Shown here in pieces: positions 23,251-31,437 of a DNA stretch of 32,056 nt. Made by a program: the position numbers and the translations under genes. This DNA comes from Geitlerinema sp. PCC 9228 (lineage in GTDB: Bacteria > Cyanobacteriota > Cyanobacteriia > Cyanobacteriales > PCC-9228): the NCBI RefSeq assembly GCF_001870905.1, contig NZ_LNDC01000169.1:1-32056 (forward strand). The letters are read 5' to 3'. The notes under the pieces were generated by a model. It did not search any database. It was not told the origin of the DNA and saw nothing but the letters and a program-made list of their open reading frames with translations. How positions within the stretch are numbered: position 1 is the first letter of the stretch; each line of letters opens with the position of its first letter.

Positions 23251-25263
23251 ATGAGTAACTTCACACCACAGCGACGTGCGCTGGTCAAAGTCTCCAATTT
23301 TTCTCCTTTCGGCAACCGACTGATCGAAGCCGGTTACGTCAACACCGAACAAATGCAAGAGGCCCTGACCAAAAGTCGTAAGACCGGCAAGCCCCTTGTA
23401 GAAATCCTCAAAGATATCACCGGCAAGCCCCTCCCCCCGGAACTGCTGCGTCAGTATCGCAAGCAACAGCTATTTGAGCTGAAAATTGTTTACGGGGTGG
23501 AGGCTTGCGATCCGGAAATTAACGAAGATATCACTTCCGAGAGCGTGGGCGAACTGGTTCATAAATACCTCCCCCTGGATGTGTGTCGCAACTACCAGCT
23601 ACTCCCGTTACATGTTGAAGGGGAAGGCAGTTCTTCGCCGCGTCTGTGCGTTGCCATGGTCGATCCCGACAACTTAGAAGCCCAGGACAAGCTGCGACAA
23701 ACCCTACGTTCTGTTGGTATGGGATTTACCCGACGCGCGATCGCCCAAGAAGACTATCAAAACCTCATGCAATCCCTGCTCGACGAGCAGGTGAAAAAGC
23801 AGGAGGAAGCCAAAAAACCCACCATGGACCTGGAGCTCAACCCCGATGCCTTTGAAGAGGTAGAGCTGGCAGAAGCACCGGACGAAGGGGGTTCTGAGGT
23901 CGATCTGGAGCAAGCCCTATCGGAAGCCGATACGGCACCCATTATTAAAACCGTTAACCAAATCCTTGCCAAAGCCCTCAAAGAGGGCATGTCTGATATT
24001 CACATCGAACCCCAAGAAGAATTTTTGCAAGTACGCATGCGCAAAGATGGCGTGCTACAAAAAGTGGCGGAATTCCCCAAAAAAATTGTGCCCGCCTTAA
24101 CCTCCCGCTTCAAAATTATCTCCGATATGGATATTGCGGAAAGGCGGCAAGCACAGGATGGACGGATTCGCCGCACCTTCCAAGGACGGACGGTGGACTT
24201 CCGGGTCAACTGTTTGCCCAGCCGCTACGGGGAAAAAATTGTCCTGCGGATTTTGGACAACTCCTCCACCCAACTCGGCTTGGACAAACTGATCACCGAT
24301 CCCGAGACCCTCAGCAACGTCCGGGAAACTGCCAACCGTCCCTTTGGCATGATTCTGGTAACCGGACCCACCGGATCTGGGAAATCGACCACCCTGTATT
24401 CCATACTGGCAGAGCGCAACGAACCGGGAGTCAATATTTCCACCGCGGAAGACCCCATTGAATACGCCCTACCTGGGATTACCCAGGTCCAGGTCATTCG
24501 GGAAAAAGACCTTACCTTTGCCAACGTATTGCGGGCTTTCTTGCGGCAAGACCCGGATATCATCCTAGTGGGTGAGACCCGGGACAAGGAAACCGCCAAA
24601 ACCGCCATTGAAGCTGCCCTCACCGGTCACTTGGTGTTGACTACCCTGCACACCAACGACGCCTCTGGCGCGATCGCGCGTTTGGACGAAATGGGGGTCG
24701 AACCCTTCATGATTTCTGGTGCCTTGCTCGGTGTCCTAGCACAGCGTCTGATGCGGCGGGTTTGCAGCGAATGTCGCATTCCCTACCATCCCTCCCCAGA
24801 AGAACTGGCCCGCTACGGTCTGTCGGCTTCCCAAGAAACCGAAGCCACCTTCTACAAAGCCAACACCATTCCCCCCGAAGAACGACAGGCTTTACGGGAG
24901 CAAAACCAACTTTGCCCCAAATGCAACGGAGGCGGTTATAAAGGCCGTGTCGGCGTTTACGAATTTCTCAGCAACTCCGAAAAAATCTCCAACCTCATCA
25001 ATGAAGGGGCCCCCACCTCCCTCATCAAAGAAACCGCTGTGGAAGAAGGTATGAAAACCCTGCTCTCCTACAGCTTAAATCTAGTGCGGGAGGGCTACAC
25101 CACTTTTGAAGAAGTGGAACGGGTAACCTTCACCGATACTGGTTTGGAATCGGAAATGAAAGCCAAACGCAAGAGTTCCTTAACCTGCAAAACCTGTCAA
25201 GCTCAGTTACAACCGGAATGGCTGGATTGTCCCTACTGTCTGACACCGCGTTTCCAAGATTAA
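23251..25263 (+). CDS. pilB: Type IV pilus extension ATPase PilB
   Basis: PilB is the hexameric GspE-family motor that drives pilin assembly for twitching motility and DNA uptake. The 670-residue protein has an N-terminal MshEN-like region (about 15-180), then the catalytic core: Walker A GPTGSGKST (372-380), Asp box SDIHIEP, Walker B DPDIILVGETRD and His box TGHLVLTTLHTND. A tetracysteine zinc site is formed by Cys505/508 (CSEC) and Cys555/558 (CPKC). After the usual end comes an extra C-terminal zinc-ribbon-like segment, with Cys646/649 and Cys660/663. pilT and pilC follow on the same strand. Confidence 0.96.
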   Translation: MSNFTPQRRALVKVSNFSPFGNRLIEAGYVNTEQMQEALTKSRKTGKPLVEILKDITGKPLPPELLRQYRKQQLFELKIVYGVEACDPEINEDITSESVGELVHKYLPLDVCRNYQLLPLHVEGEGSSSPRLCVAMVDPDNLEAQDKLRQTLRSVGMGFTRRAIAQEDYQNLMQSLLDEQVKKQEEAKKPTMDLELNPDAFEEVELAEAPDEGGSEVDLEQALSEADTAPIIKTVNQILAKALKEGMSDIHIEPQEEFLQVRMRKDGVLQKVAEFPKKIVPALTSRFKIISDMDIAERRQAQDGRIRRTFQGRTVDFRVNCLPSRYGEKIVLRILDNSSTQLGLDKLITDPETLSNVRETANRPFGMILVTGPTGSGKSTTLYSILAERNEPGVNISTAEDPIEYALPGITQVQVIREKDLTFANVLRAFLRQDPDIILVGETRDKETAKTAIEAALTGHLVLTTLHTNDASGAIARLDEMGVEPFMISGALLGVLAQRLMRRVCSECRIPYHPSPEELARYGLSASQETEATFYKANTIPPEERQALREQNQLCPKCNGGGYKGRVGVYEFLSNSEKISNLINEGAPTSLIKETAVEEGMKTLLSYSLNLVREGYTTFEEVERVTFTDTGLESEMKAKRKSSLTCKTCQAQLQPEWLDCPYCLTPRFQD

Positions 25264-25392
25264 AGAACGTTGTGTTTGTGTTGAATTTTCTCGTGGGAAT
25301 GGGAAAACTAACCATTAACTTCAGGGGAATTTCCCTTCTTCCCCTACACCAGTCCAACACTTAGTAATTTGCCTAGCGGGGGAAATTGGTTT

Positions 25393-26496
25393 ATGGATTA
25401 CATGATTGAAGACGTAATGGAATCTTTGATCGAGCAGGGTGGCTCCGACATGCACATTCAAGCTGGCGCTCCCATTTACTTTCGCATTAGCGGTCAGCTG
25501 ACCACCCAACCTCAATTTGGTGAGACTCTCTCTCCCGAACATTGCCAAAAATTAATTTTTAGCATGCTCAACAACAGCCAGCGCAAAGAGCTGGAACAAA
25601 ACTGGGAGCTAGACTGTGCTTACGGCGTCAAAGGGTTGTCTCGCTTTCGGGTAAACGTCTATCGGGAACGCGGCTGCTATGCGGCTTGTTTGCGAGCATT
25701 GGGGTCGAAAATTCCCAGTTTTGAAAAGTTGGGACTGCCACAAGTGCTTTTAAATATGGCAGAAAGACCCCGGGGCATGTTGTTAATTACCGGACAAACG
25801 GGTTCTGGCAAAACAACGACCATGGCAGCATTGCTAGATTATGTCAATCGCACCCGTTCCGAACATATCTTAACCATCGAAGATCCCATTGAATTTGTTT
25901 TCCCCAACATGAAATCTTTGTTTCATCAAAGACAAAGAGGGGAAGATACCAAAACATTTGCCAATGCCCTGAAAGGTGCTTTGCGGCAAGACCCCGATAT
26001 CATTCTGATTGGGGAAATGCGCGACTTAGAAACCATCAGTTTAGCGGTATCAGCGGCAGAAACCGGTCACTTGGTGATTGGTACGTTGCACACCAACTCA
26101 GCTGCCGGTACGGTAGACCGCCTTTTGGACGTTTTTCCCCCAGAACAACAGCCCCAAATTCGCGCCCAGCTATCGGGTTCGTTGGTAGGCATTTGCAGCC
26201 AAAACCTGGCGAAGAAAATTGGCGGGGGACGTTGCGCTGCCCACGAAATTTTATTAAATACTCCAGCAGTGGGGAACTTAATTCGGGAAGGAAAAACTAC
26301 ACAAATTTATTCCACCATTCAAATGGGTGCCAAAGTGGGTATGCAAACCATGGAAATGTCCATGCATCGGCTTTATCTAGACGGGAAAGTCACTTACGAA
26401 GAAGCGATGGCAAAAACGGCCAACCCAGACGAGCTGCAACGTCTCATTGATGCCCAACCCAAAAGCGACAGCAAAGCCAAAGCCAAGAAAAAATAA
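25393..26496 (+). CDS. pilT: Type IV pilus retraction ATPase PilT
   Basis: PilT powers pilus disassembly. The ATG at 25393 gives 367 residues (MDYMIEDVMESL); an in-frame start at 25369 is less likely. Present are the N-terminal GGSDMHIQAG, Walker A GQTGSGKTTT (134-143), Walker B DPDIILIGEMRDLETI and the His box TGHLVIGTLHTNSA. The PilT-type AIRNLIRE motif appears as VGNLIREGKT (about 293-302). The C-terminus ends in a lysine-rich tail. It lies 129 nt after pilB, and two hairpins separate it from pilC. Confidence 0.95.
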   Translation: MDYMIEDVMESLIEQGGSDMHIQAGAPIYFRISGQLTTQPQFGETLSPEHCQKLIFSMLNNSQRKELEQNWELDCAYGVKGLSRFRVNVYRERGCYAACLRALGSKIPSFEKLGLPQVLLNMAERPRGMLLITGQTGSGKTTTMAALLDYVNRTRSEHILTIEDPIEFVFPNMKSLFHQRQRGEDTKTFANALKGALRQDPDIILIGEMRDLETISLAVSAAETGHLVIGTLHTNSAAGTVDRLLDVFPPEQQPQIRAQLSGSLVGICSQNLAKKIGGGRCAAHEILLNTPAVGNLIREGKTTQIYSTIQMGAKVGMQTMEMSMHRLYLDGKVTYEEAMAKTANPDELQRLIDAQPKSDSKAKAKKK

Positions 26497-26501
26497 AAAA
26501 A

Positions 26502-26528
26502 CAACCCAACAGTCTTGTAGATGGGTTG
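26502..26528 (+). terminator. First hairpin after pilT
   Basis: CAACCC (26502-26507) pairs with GGGTTG (26523-26528) directly after the pilT stop codon. No T-run follows. With the next hairpin it may limit transcription into pilC. Confidence 0.45.
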
Positions 26529-26567
26529 CCTAGCGTATACATGTCGGTTCGTGAAGTTACAAGCCAA

Positions 26568-26604
26568 AGCTTCTACCCTGGTCAATTTTGAATGGGTAGA
26601 AGCT
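26568..26604 (+). terminator. Strong stem-loop between pilT and pilC
   Basis: AGCTTCTACCC (26568-26578) pairs perfectly with GGGTAGAAGCT (26594-26604), an 11-bp stem with a 15-nt loop. A pyrimidine-rich CCTCTCTGTTTC follows, so this could be a terminator, attenuator or processing site that uncouples pilC from pilB-pilT. Confidence 0.55.
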
Positions 26605-26717
26605 CCTCTCTGTTTCATTGAAATTCACTCCAATCAAAAGGAGGAAACTCTGCCAATCTAAGCTAAAAAATTTTTGCGTAGACATCCTCGTAGTTATTAA
26701 GATAATTGATATTTGTC

Positions 26718-27857
26718 ATGGTACAAAACGTAGCGCCTCGTAGAGCCACGAAAACAAAATCTAAAAAAGGATTTGACTTCAAAGAATTCGAGGAAAAAGT
26801 CAATGTTGCTCTCAGTTCGATAACGGTCAAAGACCTAGCCATTTTTGCCCGCCAATTTGCTGCCATGTTTGGCGCTGGCGTCCCCATGATTCGGTGTTTA
26901 TCCGTTTTAACCGAGCAATGTCCCAATCCCAAACTAAAAAAATCTCTCGAACAAATCAACGCGGAAGTACAAGAAGGCGGCGAACTATCCACCGCCATGC
27001 GCAAACATCCCGATGTTTTTGATAACCTTTTTGTCAGCATGGTGGCAGCTGGTGAAGTTGGTGGTGTCTTAGACGAAGTCCTCAATCGTTTGGCAGTTAT
27101 TATGGAAAAAAATTCTAAACTGCAAAACGAAATCAACTCAGCCACCTCCTATCCCAAAACGGTTGCTTTCATTGCCATAGCTGCTTTCTTAGGCATGACC
27201 CGATTTTTGCTTCCCACTTTTGCCGGTATTTTTGAAAATCAAGGGGTAGAACTTCCTAAGTTTACCCAGATTATGCTAGCCATTAGCGAATTTTTGCAAG
27301 ACCCGGTCAAAGTTGGTACAACAGTCGGGATTTTAATTGTCGCTTTTATTGCGTACAAGCAGTATTACAAAACGCCAGCCGGCAAGCTCACCATTGATGG
27401 TATTTTCCTGAAACTTCCTCTATTTGGAGATTTAATTCAGAAAACAGCAGTAGCTCGTTTTTGTACCATTTTTGGGACGTTAACTCGTTCTGGGGTACCG
27501 ATTCTAAACGCCTTGGCGATTGTGGCAGATACGGCAGGGAACCAAGTTATTACCAATGCCATTAACAACGTACGCGAAGAATTACAGCAAGGTGGAGAAA
27601 TGAGTATTGCTATTGACGAGCAAAATATTTTTCCACCCCTAGCAGTACAAATGATGGCGATTGGGGAAGAAACTGGGGAACTTGATAAAATGCTGATGAA
27701 AGTTGGTGAGTTTTACGAAGATGAGGTCGAACAAGCTGTTAAAGGATTAACCAGTGCCATGGAACCGATTATGATTGTTGGTGTCGGTGGCGTTGTGGTT
27801 TCGGTACTATTGTCGATGTACCTACCTATGTTTAAAATGTTTGAACACATTCAGTAG
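26718..27857 (+). CDS. pilC: Type IV pilus inner-membrane platform protein PilC
   Basis: PilC is the polytopic platform on which PilB and PilT act. The 379-residue protein has two GspF domains: the first (about 45-170) with LAIFARQFAAMFGAGVPMIR, the second (about 250-370) with ARFCTIFGTLTRSGVPIL. Membrane segments follow each (about 150-185, 205-225 and 350-375). GEVGGVLDEVLNRLA and GEETGELDKMLMKVG are the paired family motifs. The ATG at 26718 is preferred; a TTG four codons upstream is in frame. An unrecognised gene follows 156 nt downstream. Confidence 0.95.
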   Translation: MVQNVAPRRATKTKSKKGFDFKEFEEKVNVALSSITVKDLAIFARQFAAMFGAGVPMIRCLSVLTEQCPNPKLKKSLEQINAEVQEGGELSTAMRKHPDVFDNLFVSMVAAGEVGGVLDEVLNRLAVIMEKNSKLQNEINSATSYPKTVAFIAIAAFLGMTRFLLPTFAGIFENQGVELPKFTQIMLAISEFLQDPVKVGTTVGILIVAFIAYKQYYKTPAGKLTIDGIFLKLPLFGDLIQKTAVARFCTIFGTLTRSGVPILNALAIVADTAGNQVITNAINNVREELQQGGEMSIAIDEQNIFPPLAVQMMAIGEETGELDKMLMKVGEFYEDEVEQAVKGLTSAMEPIMIVGVGGVVVSVLLSMYLPMFKMFEHIQ

Positions 27858-28013
27858 TTGGCTCTTGAAACTTAGGTTGACGGTTTGTTTTCTACCTACG
27901 AAAATGGCTCAAAGAGCTGTTATTTTTTCGCTTGAATTGACAAAAAATCTAGAAATTTTGGTTGTAGGAAAATTTTTCTAAATTTCCTGAACTATAGGGT
28001 TTAACGCAAAATT

Positions 28014-28607
28014 ATGTCTTATTCCAAAACCAATTACGAAACTTTGCTGGCTGAGTGTAGCAATTCCCTATCCGCGATCGCGTTGCTAAGGCAGTACCGC
28101 GCCTACATGGAAATGATTCCCAGCTTGCGGCGTCCCAAAGAAAGCGTCGTTACTATCCCATTTCCCATTGTCCGGGTTCGCAATGAAATTGCTTCGACGA
28201 CGATGAACAGTATGAAAATCAGTTCCGGGGAAGCGACTTGTTTGCCTTGCGATGTGGCGCTTTTAATGTGCGATCCGGAATGGAAAATTCAAACTGGCAT
28301 CGACATTTTTCTCTTCATTCATCGTCCCCAAGAAGAGTTTTCCGAGTTGCTCATGCGTTGGCGAAAAACACAATTGTATTTAGATAAAGGCTACGAATGG
28401 ATTATGCCTTTACGCTACAAACATATCTACGGGGAAGAATCGGAACGCTCCTATCCTTTATTTGTTTTATTCCCGGAAACACCCGAAAGAATTATGAAAG
28501 GATTGCGCGGTGCCAATTTGCCATTTGTGGTTCAAAGTGCTTCTTCGGCATCCACCGATTTAACCTCGGAAAGCATGTCGTCGATTCTATCTTCTTATTC
28601 CGAATAA
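28014..28607 (+). CDS. Hypothetical protein downstream of pilC
   Basis: A 197-residue soluble protein without signal peptide or membrane helix. I do not recognise its family. It is mixed alpha/beta in appearance, with a CLPCDVALLMCDPEW segment (three Cys, about 79-87), a central IDIFLFIHRPQEEFSELLMR and a Ser/Thr-rich tail after about residue 175. The ATG at 28014 is clear and base use matches the neighbours. It lies 156 nt after pilC on the same strand; co-expression with the pilus genes is possible but not shown. Confidence 0.6.
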   Translation: MSYSKTNYETLLAECSNSLSAIALLRQYRAYMEMIPSLRRPKESVVTIPFPIVRVRNEIASTTMNSMKISSGEATCLPCDVALLMCDPEWKIQTGIDIFLFIHRPQEEFSELLMRWRKTQLYLDKGYEWIMPLRYKHIYGEESERSYPLFVLFPETPERIMKGLRGANLPFVVQSASSASTDLTSESMSSILSSYSE

Positions 28608-28723
28608 ACAAAAATCTATCGTACAAACCCCCCAACGATAGCTGGTCATTAGCCGATGGAGGCTTTTTCGTAAATTTCCTCCACCGACCAACAACCCGCC
28701 ATTTCCATAGCTATGGTTACTCG

Positions 28724-29767
28724 CTAGCGAACGAATGCAGGCATCACTTCAGCGGCAGTAAAGACGCCGTGCATGCCTTGGCGATAGAGTTTGTATCCAG
28801 CTTTGAGATAACCGAAAGCCGTACCGCAAACATTGGCAGCCATACTGGTGTCGTCGCCTAGGGTGAAGGTATGGGTGGAAATTTTGCCTTCAAAGGTGCG
28901 ACCGGTCACTTTGACGTTGGTACTCAAAGGTTTTTGGGGATTGCGCGTATCGACTACGCCACCGACGCTCACGCGATCGCGAGATACAATACCCGCCATT
29001 TCCAGCATCAAATCGTCCGCATGTTCCATATTTTCCAGGGTCAAAATGCCATTCGTTTGCTCCAGCAACGCCACCACTTCCTCATCGCTCATGGCATGGG
29101 CCTTTTCCACATCATAGCCAGGCATGTGGGCAATATCTTCGCGAATCGTGGCGCGATAGGCATCCCAGTTAGCAATTCCTACCCCAAAAGTAATTTTCAC
29201 TTCGTGGATCTCGGCAAAACTCTGGGCAGCCACAGAAGCAGCAGCCGTAAGCAACCCTGGGGTAGCACCGCAACCGGTCATGTAGGTAATCCCTGCATCG
29301 CGCAATTCATCTGTGAGAGCCAAAATTTGCTCCATGGCACTGGTGCGTTTGAGAGCATCTACCAAAACCCCTTGCCAACCAGCTTCTACGAACTGACGCA
29401 CCACCGAAGCCATAAACGTATTTGGTAAGTTGGGCAAAGCCAGGAAATAGCCATCTACATTGCCAGCATTCGCGATCGCAGTGGTAATGCTATTTTCGCT
29501 CAAATGGCCGCGCTCCGGATCGTATCCCAAAGATCCATACTGCTGGCAAATTTGATGGCAGCGGTCGGCATCCAACCCGTTGGCATCAAACACGTATCCG
29601 CTTTTATCCGCCGCCACCACCCACTGCATTTCCTGTTTGCCAGATAAAAGGCGGCTGGCAGCTTGACCCAATCCGCCAAACCCCAAAATGCCAACGCGCA
29701 TGGGGAAGTAGCTTTGGTGAGTCCTGGTGGTAGCGGACTGGGTTTGCATAGCCCGATCGATTTTCAT
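28724..29767 (-). CDS. bioU: (S)-8-amino-7-oxononanoate synthase BioU
   Basis: BioU replaces BioA in many cyanobacteria: it makes the 7,8-diaminopelargonate-type biotin precursor using its own lysine side chain as the amino donor, so each protein turns over once. The 347-residue protein has a Rossmann NAD(P) motif [13 protein letters not shown] (about 25-37), a saccharopine-dehydrogenase-like core, and [14 protein letters not shown], whose lysine (about 140) corresponds in context to the sacrificial lysine of Synechocystis BioU. Also conserved are [11 protein letters not shown] and [17 protein letters not shown]. The ATG at 29767 has a GGAAG upstream; MRVGILG at 29701 is a possible later start. 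Older annotations would say saccharopine dehydrogenase-like. Confidence 0.85.
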   Translation of the reverse strand: MKIDRAMQTQSATTRTHQSYFPMRVGILGFGGLGQAASRLLSGKQEMQWVVAADKSGYVFDANGLDADRCHQICQQYGSLGYDPERGHLSENSITTAIANAGNVDGYFLALPNLPNTFMASVVRQFVEAGWQGVLVDALKRTSAMEQILALTDELRDAGITYMTGCGATPGLLTAAASVAAQSFAEIHEVKITFGVGIANWDAYRATIREDIAHMPGYDVEKAHAMSDEEVVALLEQTNGILTLENMEHADDLMLEMAGIVSRDRVSVGGVVDTRNPQKPLSTNVKVTGRTFEGKISTHTFTLGDDTSMAANVCGTAFGYLKAGYKLYRQGMHGVFTAAEVMPAFVR

Positions 29768-30065
29768 TGTCACTTCCAAAAAAAACTGCTAATTTGCCCG
29801 ATCTTCCATTATCTACCGACTTTTGTCGTTTTTCGTCAATCCCCGTAATAGAGAAAAATTGCCAACAACCTTGACGCTTCCCAAGATTTACGCGAAACTT
29901 ATCAGATATTAGAGTCCCCTTTCTCCTCTTTTATAATTTTTGTTAAGCGATGCAACGTACCACATACGTTTGCCACAATTAACGTAATCCAACTTTACCT
30001 TGGTAGCCATAGCATCTCTTTTTTGCCAACTACCGAGTCCGTTCTTCGACCCTGGGTGAAACCAT
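29768..30065. other. Divergent promoter region bioU / DUF2997
   Basis: This 298-nt intergenic region serves two divergent genes. It is AT-rich around 29860-29960 and must hold both promoters. No small gene or strong hairpin was seen. Confidence 0.4.
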
Positions 30066-30275
30066 ATGGAAACTTTGGAATTTATCATCTATCCAGATGG
30101 TCGCGTTCGGGAGAAAGTTACCGGCATCCAAGGTTCTTCCTGTGCGGAAGTAACCGCCGCCATTGAAGAACAGTTGGGTCGGGTTCTTTCTCAAGAACGC
30201 ACCTCCGAATACTTCGCCGAACCGCAGTGCGAATCGGCAACAGCGAAAAACCATGCCACGCAATCGCAGTGGTAA
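30066..30275 (+). CDS. DUF2997 family small protein
   Basis: This 69-residue protein begins METLEFIIYPDGRVREKVTGIQG, the pattern of the DUF2997 family: a short beta-strand-rich domain followed by a helix with a conserved Cys-containing CAEVTAAIEEQLG. The family commonly lies beside ycf35 and ferredoxin genes in cyanobacteria, as here. Its biochemical role is unknown. A terminator-like structure after it suggests partial uncoupling from ycf35. Confidence 0.75.
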   Translation: METLEFIIYPDGRVREKVTGIQGSSCAEVTAAIEEQLGRVLSQERTSEYFAEPQCESATAKNHATQSQW

Positions 30276-30286
30276 TTTACTTTATA

Positions 30287-30339
30287 GGAAGGTGAAACAT
30301 CCATTTTCACCTTCCCCACATCTTCTGTGTGCTTTTTTT
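30287..30339 (+). terminator. Terminator or attenuator between DUF2997 and ycf35
   Basis: GGAAGGTGAAA (30287-30297) pairs with TTTCACCTTCC (30305-30315), an 11-bp stem with a 7-nt loop. A second small CACA/TGTG hairpin and a T8 run (30332-30339) follow. This looks like a true intrinsic terminator, possibly leaky. Confidence 0.75.
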
Positions 30340-30418
30340 TCAGCTCCCTCCCTGAGCTGTATTCGTACCGTTCGATAATTTTGTCCGTCAACTTGTTCGT
30401 TTTCAGGTAAAGGAAACT

Positions 30419-30805
30419 ATGTCACACTTCAGCCATATCAAAACTCAAATTCGTAACCTTACCTCCCTAGAAACCGCTTTGCAAGAGTTGGGCATTTCTT
30501 GGAAATCCGGTCCCCAACCCGTACGCGGTTATGGCGGTCAAACCCGGGAAGCCGAAGTGGTTATCGAACAATCCAACGGCTACGACATCGGCTTCTGCTG
30601 GAACGGTCAAGAATACGAACTCGTGGCCGATCTGCAATACTGGAAACAACCTTGGACGGTTAATGGGTTCCTCAACCAAGTAACCCAACGGTATGCCTAC
30701 CACACAGTGGTGAGCGAATCTGCCAAGCAAGGATTTCAAGTTGCCGAACAGCAAAAGAACGAAGATGGCAGCATGCATCTAGTTCTGCAGCGTTGGAGTG
30801 CGTAA
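30419..30805 (+). CDS. ycf35: Ycf35 (DUF1257) protein
   Basis: The 128-residue protein matches Ycf35, conserved in cyanobacteria and some algal plastid genomes, of unknown molecular function. Typical features are MSHFSHIKTQIRNLTSLETAL at the start, VRGYGGQTREAEVVI, and the central DIGFCWNGQEYELVADL. An AGGA ribosome site precedes the ATG. Its stop codon overlaps the ferredoxin start by one base (TAATG), so the two are translationally coupled. Confidence 0.9.
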   Translation: MSHFSHIKTQIRNLTSLETALQELGISWKSGPQPVRGYGGQTREAEVVIEQSNGYDIGFCWNGQEYELVADLQYWKQPWTVNGFLNQVTQRYAYHTVVSESAKQGFQVAEQQKNEDGSMHLVLQRWSA

Positions 30806-31272
30806 TGTCTGATTCTATGACCCCAGATAACAACGAAGTCACCGAAACACGTTCTGGTCTGGAGCCAGAACTCGGTGGTGCTTTACGAAACCAAAGCCAG
30901 CGATCGGGAATGGAACCCGAGTTGGGTGGCGCTTTGCGGCAACAAGGTGTTTATGTAGACGAAATCACCTGTATCGGCTGCAAGCATTGCGCTCATGTGG
31001 CTCGCAATACGTTCTATATCGAACCGGAATACGGTCGTTCCCGCGTAGTGCGGCAAGATGGCGATCCGGAAGAAGTCATTCAGGAAGCCATTGATACTTG
31101 TCCGGTTAATTGCATTCATTGGGTTGATTACGAAGAACTCAAGCGCTTAGAAGCCGAACGTCAGTATCAAGTGATTCCCATTGCCGGAATCCCCATTGAA
31201 CGTGGAGCCATTCACGCTGCCAGCCGCCGCAAGCAAAAGCAAGCCCACCAGGGTCAACCAAACCAGTCGTAG
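30805..31272 (+). CDS. [4Fe-4S] ferredoxin with EPELGGALR repeats
   Basis: A 155-residue protein centred on a single [4Fe-4S] ferredoxin domain: CIGCKHC (Cys56, 59 and 62) with the fourth ligand from CPVNC (Cys99; Cys103 is an additional cysteine). The N-terminal extension holds two copies of SG[LM]EPELGGALR (about 17-28 and 34-45), a linear repeat of unknown role. The C-terminus is basic (SRRKQKQAH). The ATG at 30805 overlaps the ycf35 stop. It resembles the Synechocystis sll0662-type bacterial ferredoxin, which I recall lying next to ycf35. It may pass electrons in a Ycf35-dependent step. Confidence 0.85.
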   Translation: MSDSMTPDNNEVTETRSGLEPELGGALRNQSQRSGMEPELGGALRQQGVYVDEITCIGCKHCAHVARNTFYIEPEYGRSRVVRQDGDPEEVIQEAIDTCPVNCIHWVDYEELKRLEAERQYQVIPIAGIPIERGAIHAASRRKQKQAHQGQPNQS

Positions 31273-31307
31273 GTAAGATTTTACCGAAAAGTGCTGTTTT
31301 TTTTGGA

Positions 31308-31344
31308 AAAATCCTCAATGGCTGTTACGGTCATTGAGGATTTT
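31308..31344 (+). terminator. Terminator after the ferredoxin gene
   Basis: AAAATCCTCAATG (31308-31320) pairs perfectly with CATTGAGGATTTT (31332-31344), a 13-bp stem with an 11-nt loop. The terminal T-run lies within the stem, as in bidirectional intrinsic terminators. Confidence 0.75.
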
Positions 31345-31360
31345 ACGAAAAAAGACGGGA

Positions 31361-31426
31361 CCTTGAAAGCCCTACCTCTTTCCCAGCAGGGAGGAAAAGC
31401 GACTCGTGCGGCTTTAGTCGCCGTCT
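31361..31426 (-). ncRNA. Segment resembling the 3' half of the IsrB-associated RNA
   Basis: Aligned by eye, this stretch matches 9537-9600, within the IsrB omega-RNA region, over about 65 nt. Shared blocks include AAGCCCT, GGGAGGAAAA and CTTTAGTCGCC. The two matches lie on the same strand. It includes a GCGACT/AGTCGC hairpin (about 31399-31421) and is enclosed by near-complementary ACGAAAA...GACGG and CCGTCTTTTCGT arms. No isrB gene follows. It may be a degraded element end or a solo HEARO remnant. Confidence 0.45.
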
Positions 31427-31437
31427 TTTCGTCCATC

